A DNA stretch of 21,539 nt from Dehalococcoidia bacterium (GCA_030615865.1 JAUWYK010000027.1:1-21539); one strand, 5' to 3'; shown: positions 1 through 7,587, counted from the first letter of the stretch. The notes: a model not told the origin generated them from the sequence alone. Numbers and translations are program-made.

Positions 1-236
1 AGGCAGATAACAGCGTCATACCGCTTAGTCTGGGCTAATTTCTTGGCTACTAGTGGGATTTCAAATGCGCCTGGTACCCAGGCAATCTCTATATCCTCCT
101 CGTTGACACCGTGGCGAAGCAAGGCATCCTGTGCCCCCTCAACTAGTTTCTTATTAATAAACTCGTTAAATCGGGAGACAACCAGCCCAAACTTCAGCCC
201 CTTCCCCAATAACATACCTTCAAAACGTTTGCTCAT
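1..236 (-). CDS. ribH: 6,7-dimethyl-8-ribityllumazine synthase, N-terminal part (cut by window edge)
   Basis: Condenses 5-amino-6-ribitylaminouracil with 3,4-dihydroxy-2-butanone 4-phosphate to the lumazine precursor of riboflavin; family members form 60-mer or pentameric cytosolic shells. The visible 78 residues begin [20 protein letters not shown] and contain the family hallmarks SRFNEFI (residues about 21-27) and WVPGAFEIP (about 53-61), which build the substrate pocket. The start is ATG at 236, preceded by AAGGAG seven to eight bases upstream, so it is well supported. It is the last visible gene of the minus-strand order ribD-ribE-ribBA-ribH, separated from ribBA by a 159-base spacer that holds a palindromic repeat. 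The C-terminal half lies outside the window. Confidence 0.95.
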   Translation of the reverse strand, partial: MSKRFEGMLLGKGLKFGLVVSRFNEFINKKLVEGAQDALLRHGVNEEDIEIAWVPGAFEIPLVAKKLAQTKRYDAVIC

Positions 237-264
237 TACTTTCTCCTTATTATGAGATTGTTTG

Positions 265-388
265 GTAACCCTATCCCCTTTACCCTTCACTTGTGAAGGA
301 CTTATCCCCTTCCCCTTGATAAGGGGAAGGGGAATTGGTTGTATAAGAGAGGCTTCGCTCGCCAGAGGCGACTCTGTCGACCTCTCTT
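265..388. repeat. Palindromic intergenic repeat, copy A (ribBA-ribH spacer)
   Basis: It begins with GTAACCCTATCCCCTTTA, which is repeated exactly at 1689. It contains a small inverted repeat CCTTCAC/GTGAAGG (284-299) and then a perfect 13-base inverted repeat TCCCCTTCCCCTT (305-317 with 321-333) around a 3-base loop. After this comes a decayed version of the GAGGGGCTTCGCCCC hairpin seen in copy B. AAGAGAGG (345-352) can also pair with CCTCTCTT (381-388), enclosing a smaller TCGCC/GGCGA stem. No T-run follows on either strand, so it is not a plain terminator; it may act in mRNA stability or be a mobile miniature repeat. Confidence 0.75.
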
Positions 389-395
389 TGACGCT

Positions 396-1613
396 CTAAT
401 CATCTTCAGCATTCGGTATTTCTAAGCGATGACCTAATTTTTTCTGTTTTGTCTCAAGGTAATGAAGATTATACAGATTGGGAGTGGTGACAATAGGTAC
501 CGTCTCCACCACCTTTAACCCATAACCTTCCAAACCTATCACCTTTTTGGGATTGTTGGTGAGCAGTCGAATCCCGTGCAAACCCAGCTCAGCCAGGATT
601 TGGGCACCGATACCGTAGTCGCGCAGGTCTGGAGCAAAACCTAACGACAGGTTAGCCTCCACAGTATCCAGACCTTTATCTTGAAGGGCATAGGCGCGAA
701 TCTTATTATGGAAGCCAATGCCTCGACCCTCCTGCCTCATATATAGGAAAACACCTCGCCCCTCCTCAACAATACTTCGCATTGCCAGGGCAATCTGCTC
801 ACCACAATCACAACGAAGACTACCAAATATATCGCCGGTAACACACTCACTATGAACTCGGACTAGCACCGGCTCGTCAGTGGATATATCACCCATGACC
901 AAGGCTAAATGTTCATCTGGGTCTATATCACTTCTATAGGCAATAGCAATAAACTCACCATAATTTGTTGGCAACTTAGCCTCAGCTACCCGATGCACCA
1001 GCCTTTCATGACGAAGGCGATAGGCAATAAGGTCAGCTACGGTCACAATCTTAATCCCATACTTCTCTGCCATCAGCTTGAGTTGAGGTAGCCGTGCCAT
1101 AGAGCCATCTTCATTCATAATCTCACAGATAACCCCTGCCGGATAAAGACCAGCTAGCCTAGCTAAATCAACTATAGCCTCGGTATGCCCGACCCGTGCC
1201 AGGACACCACCATCTCTAGCCCGCAGTGGAAACATATGCCCAGGCCGGGCTAAATCCTCAGCCTTAGTTGCCGGGTCAATTACGGCTCTTATTGTCTCTG
1301 CCCTGTCTGACGCCGAAATACCAGTGCTTACCCTATGTTTAGCTTCAATAGACACGGTAAAAGCTGTAGAAAACTTTGAGGTATTCTCCCCTACCATTAG
1401 GGGAATCCTTAATTCATCTAACCGCTTACCTATAGTAGGTAGGCAAATCAATCCCCTAGCATGTAGTGTCATAAAGTTAATAGCTTCTGGGGTAACTTTC
1501 TCGGCAGCCACGGCTAGGTCACCTTCGTTTTCCCTAGTCTCATCATCAACTATAATGATAAACTTACCTGCCTTTATATCCTCAATAGCTTCGGGAATGC
1601 TTGATAAGCCCAT
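396..1613 (-). CDS. ribBA: Bifunctional 3,4-dihydroxy-2-butanone-4-phosphate synthase / GTP cyclohydrolase II
   Basis: Supplies both precursors of the riboflavin pathway: DHBP from ribulose 5-phosphate (N-terminal half, residues about 1-200) and the pyrimidine from GTP (C-terminal half, about 207-405). The first domain shows DDETRENEGDL (23-33), HARGLICLP (51-59) and RPGHMFPLRA (123-132). The second shows the zinc site HSEC...RCDC with Cys257, Cys268 and Cys270, RQEGRGIGF (293-301), and NNPKK near the end. The length of 405 is normal for the fusion. ATG at 1613 follows GAGGAGG at good spacing. It lies 253 bases downstream of ribE and 159 upstream of ribH, with a palindromic repeat in both spacers. 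All catalytic motifs of both halves appear intact. Confidence 0.97.
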   Translation of the reverse strand: MGLSSIPEAIEDIKAGKFIIIVDDETRENEGDLAVAAEKVTPEAINFMTLHARGLICLPTIGKRLDELRIPLMVGENTSKFSTAFTVSIEAKHRVSTGISASDRAETIRAVIDPATKAEDLARPGHMFPLRARDGGVLARVGHTEAIVDLARLAGLYPAGVICEIMNEDGSMARLPQLKLMAEKYGIKIVTVADLIAYRLRHERLVHRVAEAKLPTNYGEFIAIAYRSDIDPDEHLALVMGDISTDEPVLVRVHSECVTGDIFGSLRCDCGEQIALAMRSIVEEGRGVFLYMRQEGRGIGFHNKIRAYALQDKGLDTVEANLSLGFAPDLRDYGIGAQILAELGLHGIRLLTNNPKKVIGLEGYGLKVVETVPIVTTPNLYNLHYLETKQKKLGHRLEIPNAEDD

Positions 1614-1652
1614 GATTATCCCTCCTCAACCGAAAACAGAATGAGTTAAGAG

Positions 1653-1678
1653 ATTATTTATCAACCTCACCCCTTTAA
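1653..1678 (-). repeat. 26-base repeat, also found at pyrE start and at the pyrC/carA junction
   Basis: Read on the minus strand this 26-mer contains GGGGTGAGGTTGATAA. It matches 5293-5318 (plus strand) at 24 of 26 positions and resembles 18749-18775 more loosely. Here it lies just upstream of the ribBA ribosome-binding site and beside repeat copy B. Confidence 0.7.
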
Positions 1679-1688
1679 TTCTTGTTTA

Positions 1689-1768
1689 GTAACCCTATCC
1701 CCTTTATCCCCTTCCCCTTAACAAGGGGAAGGGGAAGCTAGTTTCTATAGAGGGGCTTCGCCCCTCTA
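1689..1768. repeat. Palindromic intergenic repeat, copy B (ribE-ribBA spacer)
   Basis: It shares GTAACCCTATCCCCTTTA with copy A and has the same perfect 13-base stem (1707-1719 with 1723-1735), but with loop AAC instead of GAT. A second perfect hairpin follows: TAGAGGGGC (1748-1756) pairs with GCCCCTCTA (1760-1768) around a 3-base loop. Farther on, 1770-1810 contains an imperfect pairing of CTCCCCTTTCCT with AGGAGAGGGGGAG. The rest of the 253-base ribE-ribBA spacer shows no gene. Confidence 0.75.
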
Positions 1769-1866
1769 AAACTCCCCTTTCCTACTACCAGAGTAAGGAG
1801 AGGGGGAGATATAGGTTTTGAACGGGTTCACCCCTTTAAAATTCCCTTGATAAATCACCTCATAAA

Positions 1867-2496
1867 TTAACTTGCTAAAAAGCCGTGCTCCTGTAAGAAA
1901 TCAACAGTTATACCGGTGCTATGAGCCTGGCTAAGCTGTTCCACATATTTAGCAATAATATCCACCTCCAGATTAACCAGGTCGCCTACCTCCCGGCTAC
2001 CTAGAGTAGTATATTTCTGGGTATAATCAACCACAGAAACCTGAAATGAGCTGGTATCTTTGGTGACTACAGTTAGACTAACCCCATCAACAGCAATAAA
2101 ACCCTTGTCCACCATATAGCGCATCGCTTTGGGGGGGGCTTTAAATCTAATGAGCATCGCCCCACCATCCCATATAACCGAGGCTACCCTTCCGGTATCA
2201 TCCACATGCCCCTGGACTAAATGACCTCCCAAGCGCCCGCCTAAAGCTAGAGGTGGTTCCAGATTAACTCTATTCCCAGCACAAAGTAGTCCAAGATTAG
2301 TCCGCTTTAATGTTTCCGGCATTATATCAACCGAAAATGAGCCGGTATTAAAATTGGTTATTGTCAGGCATGCCCCATTAACAGCAATGCTTCCGCCAAG
2401 CTCTATTCTTTGAAGAACATCACTAGCAGCGATAACCAGATTTCCTGGTTTGGCTGAAATAACTTTACCTACCTCTTCTACAATCCCAGTGAACAC
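1867..2496 (-). CDS. ribE: Riboflavin synthase, alpha chain
   Basis: Dismutates two 6,7-dimethyl-8-ribityllumazine molecules to riboflavin plus a recyclable pyrimidine; it works as a trimer and is the final step of the pathway. The 209-residue protein begins MFTGIVEEVGKV, the classic family start, and has two tandem lumazine-binding half-domains. The second opens around GGRLGGHLVQGHVDDTG and contains the family signature FIAVDGVSLTVV. The start is GTG at 2496, five bases after AAGGAG; an out-of-frame ATG overlaps it two bases upstream (ATGTG) and would encode nothing useful. It lies 36 bases after ribD and was probably transcribed from the same promoter. The length is typical of the family and no residue looks lost. 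Confidence 0.96.
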   Translation of the reverse strand: MFTGIVEEVGKVISAKPGNLVIAASDVLQRIELGGSIAVNGACLTITNFNTGSFSVDIMPETLKRTNLGLLCAGNRVNLEPPLALGGRLGGHLVQGHVDDTGRVASVIWDGGAMLIRFKAPPKAMRYMVDKGFIAVDGVSLTVVTKDTSSFQVSVVDYTQKYTTLGSREVGDLVNLEVDIIAKYVEQLSQAHSTGITVDFLQEHGFLAS

Positions 2497-2532
2497 ATAC
2501 TCTCCTTAGATAAAATTAGCTAAATAGCAAAG

Positions 2533-3648
2533 CTAAAGCCTAGCCGCCTTTGTTTTTGCGGCAACATATCCGCTGACTATCAAATCTTCACCAAGCCTTT
2601 CCACAGTAACCCGCTCTAATTTAAGCGAGTCTACCACTTTATCAACCCCTTTACCCTCAACTGCTGTCTTCGCCTCCTGTCCGCCAATAATAATAGGGGC
2701 AATAAAGGCAATAACCTTATCTACAAGCCCGCAGTCAAATAGAGAACCAATAAGAATCCCGCCACCCTCGACTAAGACGCTGGTAATTTCCCGCTCAGCT
2801 AATACCTTTAACAACTTTTCCAAATCTACTCGCCCTTCGGCTGAGGGCAATTCTAATAGTTCAGCACCCACTTCAGCAAAAGCTGTTTTCTCCTCTGGCT
2901 TAACCAACCTGCCCAGTGCCAGAAGCGTCTTACCCGGCTGGCTAAATACTCGGGCAGTTAATGGCGTTCTGCCTTTACCATCGACAATTACCCGGAGCGG
3001 TTGCTTCCTAGCGGTTCCTCCCCTGCCACCACAACACCTAGCGGTAAGTTGAGGGTCATCAGCCAGGACAGTATTCACCCCGGCCATAATAGCATCAGCG
3101 GTATAACGCAAATTATGAACATACTTCCTGGCTTCGCCACCGCTAATCCACTTAGAATCACCGCTCTTAGTAGCAATCTTCCCATCCAGGCTTATAGCAA
3201 ATTTTGCGGTAACAAAGGGCATGTCGGTAGTAATGAATTTAGTATAAGTCTCATTAACCTGTTTAGCCTCTTCCTCATGCTCACCGACATATACCTTAAT
3301 GCCTTCCCTCTCTAGTTCGTCCTTACCTCGCCCTGAAACTAGGGGATTGGCGTCGAGCATAGCCAAATGAACCTCAGTAATGCTGGCAGCAATAATTGTC
3401 TGACTACATGGCGGGGTCCGACCATAGTGGCAGCATGGTTCTAAGGTAACATACATCACACTCCCTCTGGCTTCTTCGCCTGCCTGTTGTAGTGCTAATA
3501 CCTCGGCATGATGGGAGCCAGGTGGCTGCGTATAGCCCTGCCCTACAACTGCATCACCCTTAACCACTACCGCCCCGACCGCCGGGTTAGGACTAGCCTG
3601 TCCCAAAGCCAATCTAGCTAGGGAAAGTGTCTGCTCCATGTAGTCCAT
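2533..3648 (-). CDS. ribD: Bifunctional diaminohydroxyphosphoribosylaminopyrimidine deaminase / 5-amino-6-(5-phosphoribosylamino)uracil reductase
   Basis: Carries out the second and third steps of the GTP branch of riboflavin synthesis. The N-terminal zinc deaminase (residues about 1-140) shows SPNPAVGAVVV (19-29), HAE (His47, catalytic Glu49) and PCCHYGRTPPC with zinc ligands Cys72 and Cys81. The C-terminal NADPH-dependent reductase begins near residue 143 with PFVTAKFAISLDGKIA and includes VNTVLADDPQLT and VLVEGGG. It is 371 residues, the usual length. ATG at 3648 is the first in-frame start after a stop, but the strong GGAGGGAGG lies about 16 bases away and is better spaced for an out-of-frame ATG at 3659. 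It is the first gene of the rib operon. No FMN riboswitch is visible in the short leader. Confidence 0.96.
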   Translation of the reverse strand: MDYMEQTLSLARLALGQASPNPAVGAVVVKGDAVVGQGYTQPPGSHHAEVLALQQAGEEARGSVMYVTLEPCCHYGRTPPCSQTIIAASITEVHLAMLDANPLVSGRGKDELEREGIKVYVGEHEEEAKQVNETYTKFITTDMPFVTAKFAISLDGKIATKSGDSKWISGGEARKYVHNLRYTADAIMAGVNTVLADDPQLTARCCGGRGGTARKQPLRVIVDGKGRTPLTARVFSQPGKTLLALGRLVKPEEKTAFAEVGAELLELPSAEGRVDLEKLLKVLAEREITSVLVEGGGILIGSLFDCGLVDKVIAFIAPIIIGGQEAKTAVEGKGVDKVVDSLKLERVTVERLGEDLIVSGYVAAKTKAARL

Positions 3649-3696
3649 GCTACTGTCATTCTAGCACCTCCCTCCAAAAAAGTGCAACAATAGTCA

Positions 3697-3702
3697 ATTA
3701 TA
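3697..3702 (-). promoter_or_regulatory. Probable -10 element of the rib operon promoter
   Basis: A perfect TATAAT on the minus strand about 50 bases before ribD. The hexamer 17 bases upstream (TTCTCC, inside the preceding terminator) is a weak -35. Transcription from here would give a leader of roughly 40 bases. Confidence 0.5.
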
Positions 3703-3709
3703 CTTAGCC

Positions 3710-3744
3710 AAAAATAGTAGGAGAACCATGTTTGGCTCTCCTAC
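3710..3744 (-). terminator. Rho-independent terminator of the SIMPL-domain gene
   Basis: On the minus strand GTAGGAGAGCC pairs with GGTTCTCCTAC (11 pairs including one G-U) around loop AAACAT, followed by TATTTTT. It lies about 40 bases after the stop of the SIMPL gene and insulates it from the rib operon. Confidence 0.85.
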
Positions 3745-3783
3745 TTACCTAAGCAACCTTAGTTAGACCGGTAACCCAGTTTA

Positions 3784-4548
3784 TTACATAATGCTATATA
3801 CTACCTGAATTGTAAGGCGGATTTCTGTTTCTCCTGGGCTGATTGGGGTAGGTGGGGCTGGAGTAACTTCAACCTCAGCCCTCGCCGGATAAGGAATAGG
3901 AACATAGCCACCAACCTCACTAATATAGGTTGGTTTGCTCAGCTTCACGCCAGCCAACTCAGCTAGCTGTTTCGCCTCGGCTTTGGCATCGACTATCGCT
4001 TTTTCTCTGGCTTCCTCATAATAGTTACTTGGGTCATCCACAATGAAACTGATACTATTTATTCTGATATAGTCCCCACCTGCTTTAGCTACGGCATCAA
4101 TAATAATTCCGGTATTATCCACCTTTCTAATTTTAGCCGTCACCATGTTGTTTACCCGGTAGCCAATGAGTATTTCCTTATCCTCATGCCACCTCCTCAC
4201 TGGATAAATATTGTAGTATTGGGTCTTAATATCCTTCTTGGCAACGCCATGCTCATCAAGCTTTTTTATTACGGCGTCCATCGCTTCAGCCGCCTGCCAT
4301 TGTGCCTCAGTCACCGTAGCTGCCTGAGCTTCAACACCCAGGTTAAGGATGGCTACATCAGGGACTACAGTAACCTTCCCCTCTCCGGTCACCCAGATTC
4401 CGGTATTCTGCTGGCTAAAAATTATGCCCGCATTTGGCAACAATCTTGTAGAGCCATTCTCTGGGGAAGGAGTCCAACCGCATCCGCTTGCCCCAACAAT
4501 GATTGCTACCAGCGCTAAACAACCAATAAATACTAGATTTCTTTTCAT
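3784..4548 (-). CDS. SIMPL-domain (DUF541) exported lipoprotein
   Basis: The 254-residue protein resembles the SIMPL/DUF541 family, periplasmic or surface proteins whose molecular role is poorly known; some members are linked to oxidative or envelope stress. Visible are a basic start MKRNLVF, a hydrophobic segment, and a lipobox-like ASGC with Cys23. The family-like opening ITV is replaced by IWVTGEGKVTVVPDVAILNLGVEA, the typical beta strand with G-G-V-P-D. Conserved-looking YNIYPV and GYRVNNMVTAKIR lie in the middle and EAREKAIVDAKAEAKQLAELAGV in the second half. The ATG at 4548 is chosen because AGGAGG sits seven bases before it; an in-frame ATG at 4563 would overlap that ribosome-binding site. 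It is transcribed alone and divergently from lepB. Lipid attachment is inferred, since -3 is Ala rather than Leu. Confidence 0.85.
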   Translation of the reverse strand: MKRNLVFIGCLALVAIIVGASGCGWTPSPENGSTRLLPNAGIIFSQQNTGIWVTGEGKVTVVPDVAILNLGVEAQAATVTEAQWQAAEAMDAVIKKLDEHGVAKKDIKTQYYNIYPVRRWHEDKEILIGYRVNNMVTAKIRKVDNTGIIIDAVAKAGGDYIRINSISFIVDDPSNYYEEAREKAIVDAKAEAKQLAELAGVKLSKPTYISEVGGYVPIPYPARAEVEVTPAPPTPISPGETEIRLTIQVVYSIM

Positions 4549-4568
4549 TTCTAACCTCCTCATCTTAT

Positions 4569-4574
4569 ATTATA
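4569..4574 (-). promoter_or_regulatory. Possible -10 element for the SIMPL-domain gene
   Basis: A perfect TATAAT on the minus strand, 20 bases before the chosen ATG at 4548. No good -35 is present, and the implied leader is only about 14 bases. The region 4575-4640 is AT-rich and could contain another promoter. Confidence 0.35.
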
Positions 4575-4689
4575 ACGAAGAAACCAAATTTTGGTTAGCA
4601 CTAGTTATAACATTTTTATAACAATCAATCTCACAAATCTTTAAAGGTTTAAATCATGACTGCACTAGAAGGACAGAGGGGAAATAGGG

Positions 4690-4695
4690 TATAAT
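4690..4695 (+). promoter_or_regulatory. Probable -10 element for lepB-pyrE
   Basis: A perfect TATAAT 31 bases before the lepB ATG. No convincing -35 was found at 16-18 bases. The lepB ribosome-binding site is AGAGGT, about ten bases before the ATG. Confidence 0.45.
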
Positions 4696-4726
4696 TCAGA
4701 TTAGACCTAAAGAGGTAGCTTACTAT

Positions 4727-5272
4727 ATGAAAACCTTTCTCCGTGAGACTCTAATCACGCTCATACTGGCGGTGGTCATCTTCTTTAGCCTACAAATCAC
4801 AGTCCAGAGTTTTGTCGTAGTAGGTTGTAGTATGGAGCCTGGCCTTCATGAAAGGCAACGACTATTAATTAACAAAGTCGCTTATACCTTCCATGAGCCG
4901 GAAAGAGGTGATGTGATTGTATTTGAGCCAGCTAATAACCGGCGAGCAGACTACATCAAGCGTATCATTGCCTTACCCGGCGACACTGTAGAGGTAAAAA
5001 TGGGGACGGTATATGTTAATGGTTCACAACTAGACGAGCCTTACATCAAAGACCCCCCAAAGTATACTATCCACCAGGAAAAAGTCCCGAAGAATAACTA
5101 CTTTGTTCTTGGTGATAACCGCAATCATAGCAACGATTCCCATAACGGCTGGACAGTGCCACACCAAAACATAACTGGCAAAGCCTGGTTATCAATCTGG
5201 CCACCAGGCGAATGGGGGCTTATCTCCAACTACTCCCTACAAGAGCAACTAGCTAGTTCTGGGAGTAAATGA
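4727..5272 (+). CDS. lepB: Signal peptidase I (leader peptidase)
   Basis: Membrane-bound serine protease of the S26 family that cleaves signal peptides from exported proteins. One N-terminal transmembrane segment (residues about 8-32) is followed by the catalytic box GCSMEPGL with nucleophile Ser35. The general base is Lys78 in YIKRIIALPGD, and the C-terminal signature GDNRNHSNDSHNGW follows. At 181 residues it is the short Gram-positive-like type with a single anchor. It is followed after 34 bases by pyrE on the same strand and probably shares a transcript with it. The two export-leader proteins at 10.9-12.5 kb are plausible substrates, which is inference only. Confidence 0.96.
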   Translation: MKTFLRETLITLILAVVIFFSLQITVQSFVVVGCSMEPGLHERQRLLINKVAYTFHEPERGDVIVFEPANNRRADYIKRIIALPGDTVEVKMGTVYVNGSQLDEPYIKDPPKYTIHQEKVPKNNYFVLGDNRNHSNDSHNGWTVPHQNITGKAWLSIWPPGEWGLISNYSLQEQLASSGSK

Positions 5273-5292
5273 CTGCTTGCCGGGTGCATATA

Positions 5293-5318
5293 TTAAGGGG
5301 GTGAGGTTGATAAGTAAT
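5293..5318 (+). repeat. 26-base repeat covering the pyrE start region
   Basis: It matches the minus strand of 1653-1678 at 24 of 26 positions. It contains GGGGGTGAGG followed by TTGATAA, so both the likely ribosome-binding site and the TTG start of pyrE fall inside the repeat. Confidence 0.65.
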
Positions 5319-5873
5319 GTAGAGGACATCTTTGAAAAATCAGGAGCTCTACTTAAGGGGCACTTCCTACTCACTTCCGGGCTACACTCCCCCATCTACT
5401 GGGAGAAGTTCCGTGTTTTGCAATACCCCGTCTACACCGAGCAGCTTTGCCGCAAAATTTCTAGCCACTTCCAGAAGCAAAGAGTCCAAGTGGTAGCCGG
5501 ACCGACTACTGGTGGTATTATTCTGGCTTTCGAGGTGGCAAGACAGTTAAGAGTACGCGGCATATTTGCCGAAAAGGAGGGGGCTAACGAGAGAGTCTTC
5601 AGACGAGGTTTTAGCATTAGCTCAGGTGAGCGAACCCTCATCGTTGATGACATCCTTACCACGGGTAGCTCTATACGCGAAGTTATGGCAGCAGTAACCA
5701 GGCAAGGAGGCATAGTAGTAGGCATAGGAGTATTGGTTGACCGCTCTGAGCAAAGAATAGAATTTGGCGTCCCACTTTTTAGTTGCCACCGTGCCATAAC
5801 CCCAACCTATACGCCGCAGGATTGCCCATTGTGCGCTACCAAAGTCCCCTTAGTCAGACCCGGTGGTGGCTAA
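5307..5873 (+). CDS. pyrE: Orotate phosphoribosyltransferase
   Basis: Transfers the phosphoribosyl group of PRPP to orotate, giving OMP, the fifth step of UMP synthesis. The 188-residue product shows FLLTSGLHSPIYWEKFR (21-37), VVAGPTTGGI (62-71) and the PRPP loop LIVDDILTTGSS (111-122). It ends with CPLC..VPLVRPGGG (Cys173, Cys176), a C-terminal motif seen in many thermophile-like PyrE proteins. The TTG at 5307 is chosen because it begins near the usual family N-terminus; TTG at 5277 and GTG at 5301 are in-frame alternatives. The frame has no ATG start. It lies between lepB and the convergent mutL (6 bases apart) and is not under the PyrR attenuator seen at 15.3 kb. Confidence 0.92.
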   Translation: MISNVEDIFEKSGALLKGHFLLTSGLHSPIYWEKFRVLQYPVYTEQLCRKISSHFQKQRVQVVAGPTTGGIILAFEVARQLRVRGIFAEKEGANERVFRRGFSISSGERTLIVDDILTTGSSIREVMAAVTRQGGIVVGIGVLVDRSEQRIEFGVPLFSCHRAITPTYTPQDCPLCATKVPLVRPGGG

Positions 5874-5879
5874 AAACAG

Positions 5880-7571
5880 CTAGCCCCGACCAAACTCCTT
5901 TTCCAGTTGCCTTGAGCTGAGGTGAATCATTGTTGGTCTACCATGGGGACAGGTATGAGGAATAGCTGCCTGCTCCAGTTGCCGCACCAGCTCACGCATT
6001 TCATCATCGGTTAATGCCTGTCCGGCTCTCACTGCACTGTGGCAAGCAATAGACATGGCTATGATTTCTACCCAATCGCCTCTATCCCCTCCAGATGAGG
6101 AATCCAGCAGCTCCCTCACCACTCCTACCCAGTCTTTATTATGAAGCAGAGCCGGCACCGCTCGAACTAGATAGGTTCTATCACCAAAGGGCTCAATGGA
6201 AAAGCCAAATCCAACTAAGCTTTGATACTGCGATTTCAGAACTTCCTCTTGTTTGGGATTAACCTCAAGTGTCACCGGCTCAAGTAATCCTTGAACCTCT
6301 ATTTGTTGCTGTGACCTCTGGTATTTAATCTGGTCAAAAAGGACGCGCTCATGGGCAGCATGCTGGTCAATAAGATATAAGCCATCACGACTCTCGGCTA
6401 TAATATAGCTGTTGGATAGCTGACCTAAAACCCGCAGAATGGGTAGAGATTCTGCCGGAATCTCAGGAGCCCATGGTGCCGGACTGGTGAAGCTGACCTT
6501 GGCTGATGTCCATAACGTCTGTCCTGGCTCTGGCGGTGATTCATAGGCCACAGCTACTTCCTCAATTTTGGGCACTGGCATTTGTTCAACTAAAGCTTGG
6601 CGCACCACCCTCTGGACAGTACCAAAAACCATGTGCTCATCACGAAATTTAACCTCGGTCTTGGACGGATGAATATTAACATCCACTTCTTGATGAGGTA
6701 GTGAAATATTGATAATAGCAATTGGGTGTTTCCCCGGCATCAAAAGCCCGTGATATGCCTCGTCTACCGCCCGAGCCAGCAGGCGGCTACTTACCCAGCG
6801 ACGGTTAACGAAGAAGCTAAGGTAACCCCAACCTGAGCGGCTTACTGCTGGTGCGCCTACCATACCCATCACCTGAGGCATTGAAACTACTGCCCGGCTC
6901 CTAATCTCCAGCATATTCTGGGCTATCTCCAAACCATAAACCTCAATCACACTATCTATCAGCTGACCACTTCCCGGTGTTCTCAGAGCCATCCTGCCAT
7001 CAATGGACAAAGCAAATTTAACCTCAGGGAAGGCAAGGGCATATTGACTTACTACATTAGCAATATGGCTATTTTCCGTAGCCAGTGACTTGAGGAACTT
7101 CAATCTTGCCGGCACCTTGCGGAATAGATTGCTCATAGTAACCGTAGTCCCCTGGGAACGTCCCTGGCTTCTGCGGTTAGCAATAATACCATCCTTCAAA
7201 CAGAGATAAGTGCCTACCCTTTCACCAGCAGCACCGGTAATAATGTCTACATCGGCTACAGCAGCTATACTGGGCAGTGCCTCCCCGCGGAAGCCAAGGC
7301 TTGAAATAGACTCTAAATCCTCCAGACTACCTATCTTGCTGGTAGCATACCTATTAAAGGCAAGCTCCACCTCCCCAGAAAGAATGCCAACCCCGTTATC
7401 GGTTACCCTAATCAAGCTCACCCCGCCACCCTTAACCTCAATAGAAATCTGGTTTGAGCCAGCGTCCAACGAATTCTCCACCAGCTCCTTCACCACCGAT
7501 GCCGGTCTCTCCACCACCTCACCGGCGGCAATCTGGGACACTACTTTTGGGTCTAAGACTTTAATCGGCAT
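5880..7571 (-). CDS. mutL: DNA mismatch repair protein MutL
   Basis: GHKL-type ATPase that links mismatch recognition by MutS to downstream repair. The N-terminal ATPase begins MPIKVLDPKVVSQIAAGEVV, with KELVENSLDAG (28-38), VTDNGVGI (56-63) and TSKI...SSLGFRGEALPSI (78-102). A linker of about 60 residues near 330-390 leads to the C-terminal dimer/endonuclease domain with DQHAAHERVLFD, ACHSAVRAG and CPHGRPT. The endonuclease metal motif DQHA(X)2E(X)4E has Asp in place of the last Glu. ATG at 7571 is chosen because a strong promoter overlaps the longer frame (to 7616) and the family starts here. It is 563 residues, normal length. No mutS is in the window. Confidence 0.96.
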   Translation of the reverse strand: MPIKVLDPKVVSQIAAGEVVERPASVVKELVENSLDAGSNQISIEVKGGGVSLIRVTDNGVGILSGEVELAFNRYATSKIGSLEDLESISSLGFRGEALPSIAAVADVDIITGAAGERVGTYLCLKDGIIANRRSQGRSQGTTVTMSNLFRKVPARLKFLKSLATENSHIANVVSQYALAFPEVKFALSIDGRMALRTPGSGQLIDSVIEVYGLEIAQNMLEIRSRAVVSMPQVMGMVGAPAVSRSGWGYLSFFVNRRWVSSRLLARAVDEAYHGLLMPGKHPIAIINISLPHQEVDVNIHPSKTEVKFRDEHMVFGTVQRVVRQALVEQMPVPKIEEVAVAYESPPEPGQTLWTSAKVSFTSPAPWAPEIPAESLPILRVLGQLSNSYIIAESRDGLYLIDQHAAHERVLFDQIKYQRSQQQIEVQGLLEPVTLEVNPKQEEVLKSQYQSLVGFGFSIEPFGDRTYLVRAVPALLHNKDWVGVVRELLDSSSGGDRGDWVEIIAMSIACHSAVRAGQALTDDEMRELVRQLEQAAIPHTCPHGRPTMIHLSSRQLEKEFGRG

Positions 7572-7587
7572 GTTAAACCTTAATGAT

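Noticed and set aside
305..333. Repeat copy A stem as an intrinsic terminator
   Set aside because: No T-run follows on either strand, and the same element occurs between other genes of the operon.
4706..4726. ACCTAAAGAGGT before lepB as a second PyrR-binding site
   Set aside because: It resembles the consensus only at a few positions and lacks the CNGNGA hexaloop; it is a 4-base hairpin around the lepB ribosome-binding site.
5432..5797. Antisense open frame of 121 residues inside pyrE
   Set aside because: It is a shadow of the pyrE reading frame; no ribosome-binding site and no recognisable motifs.
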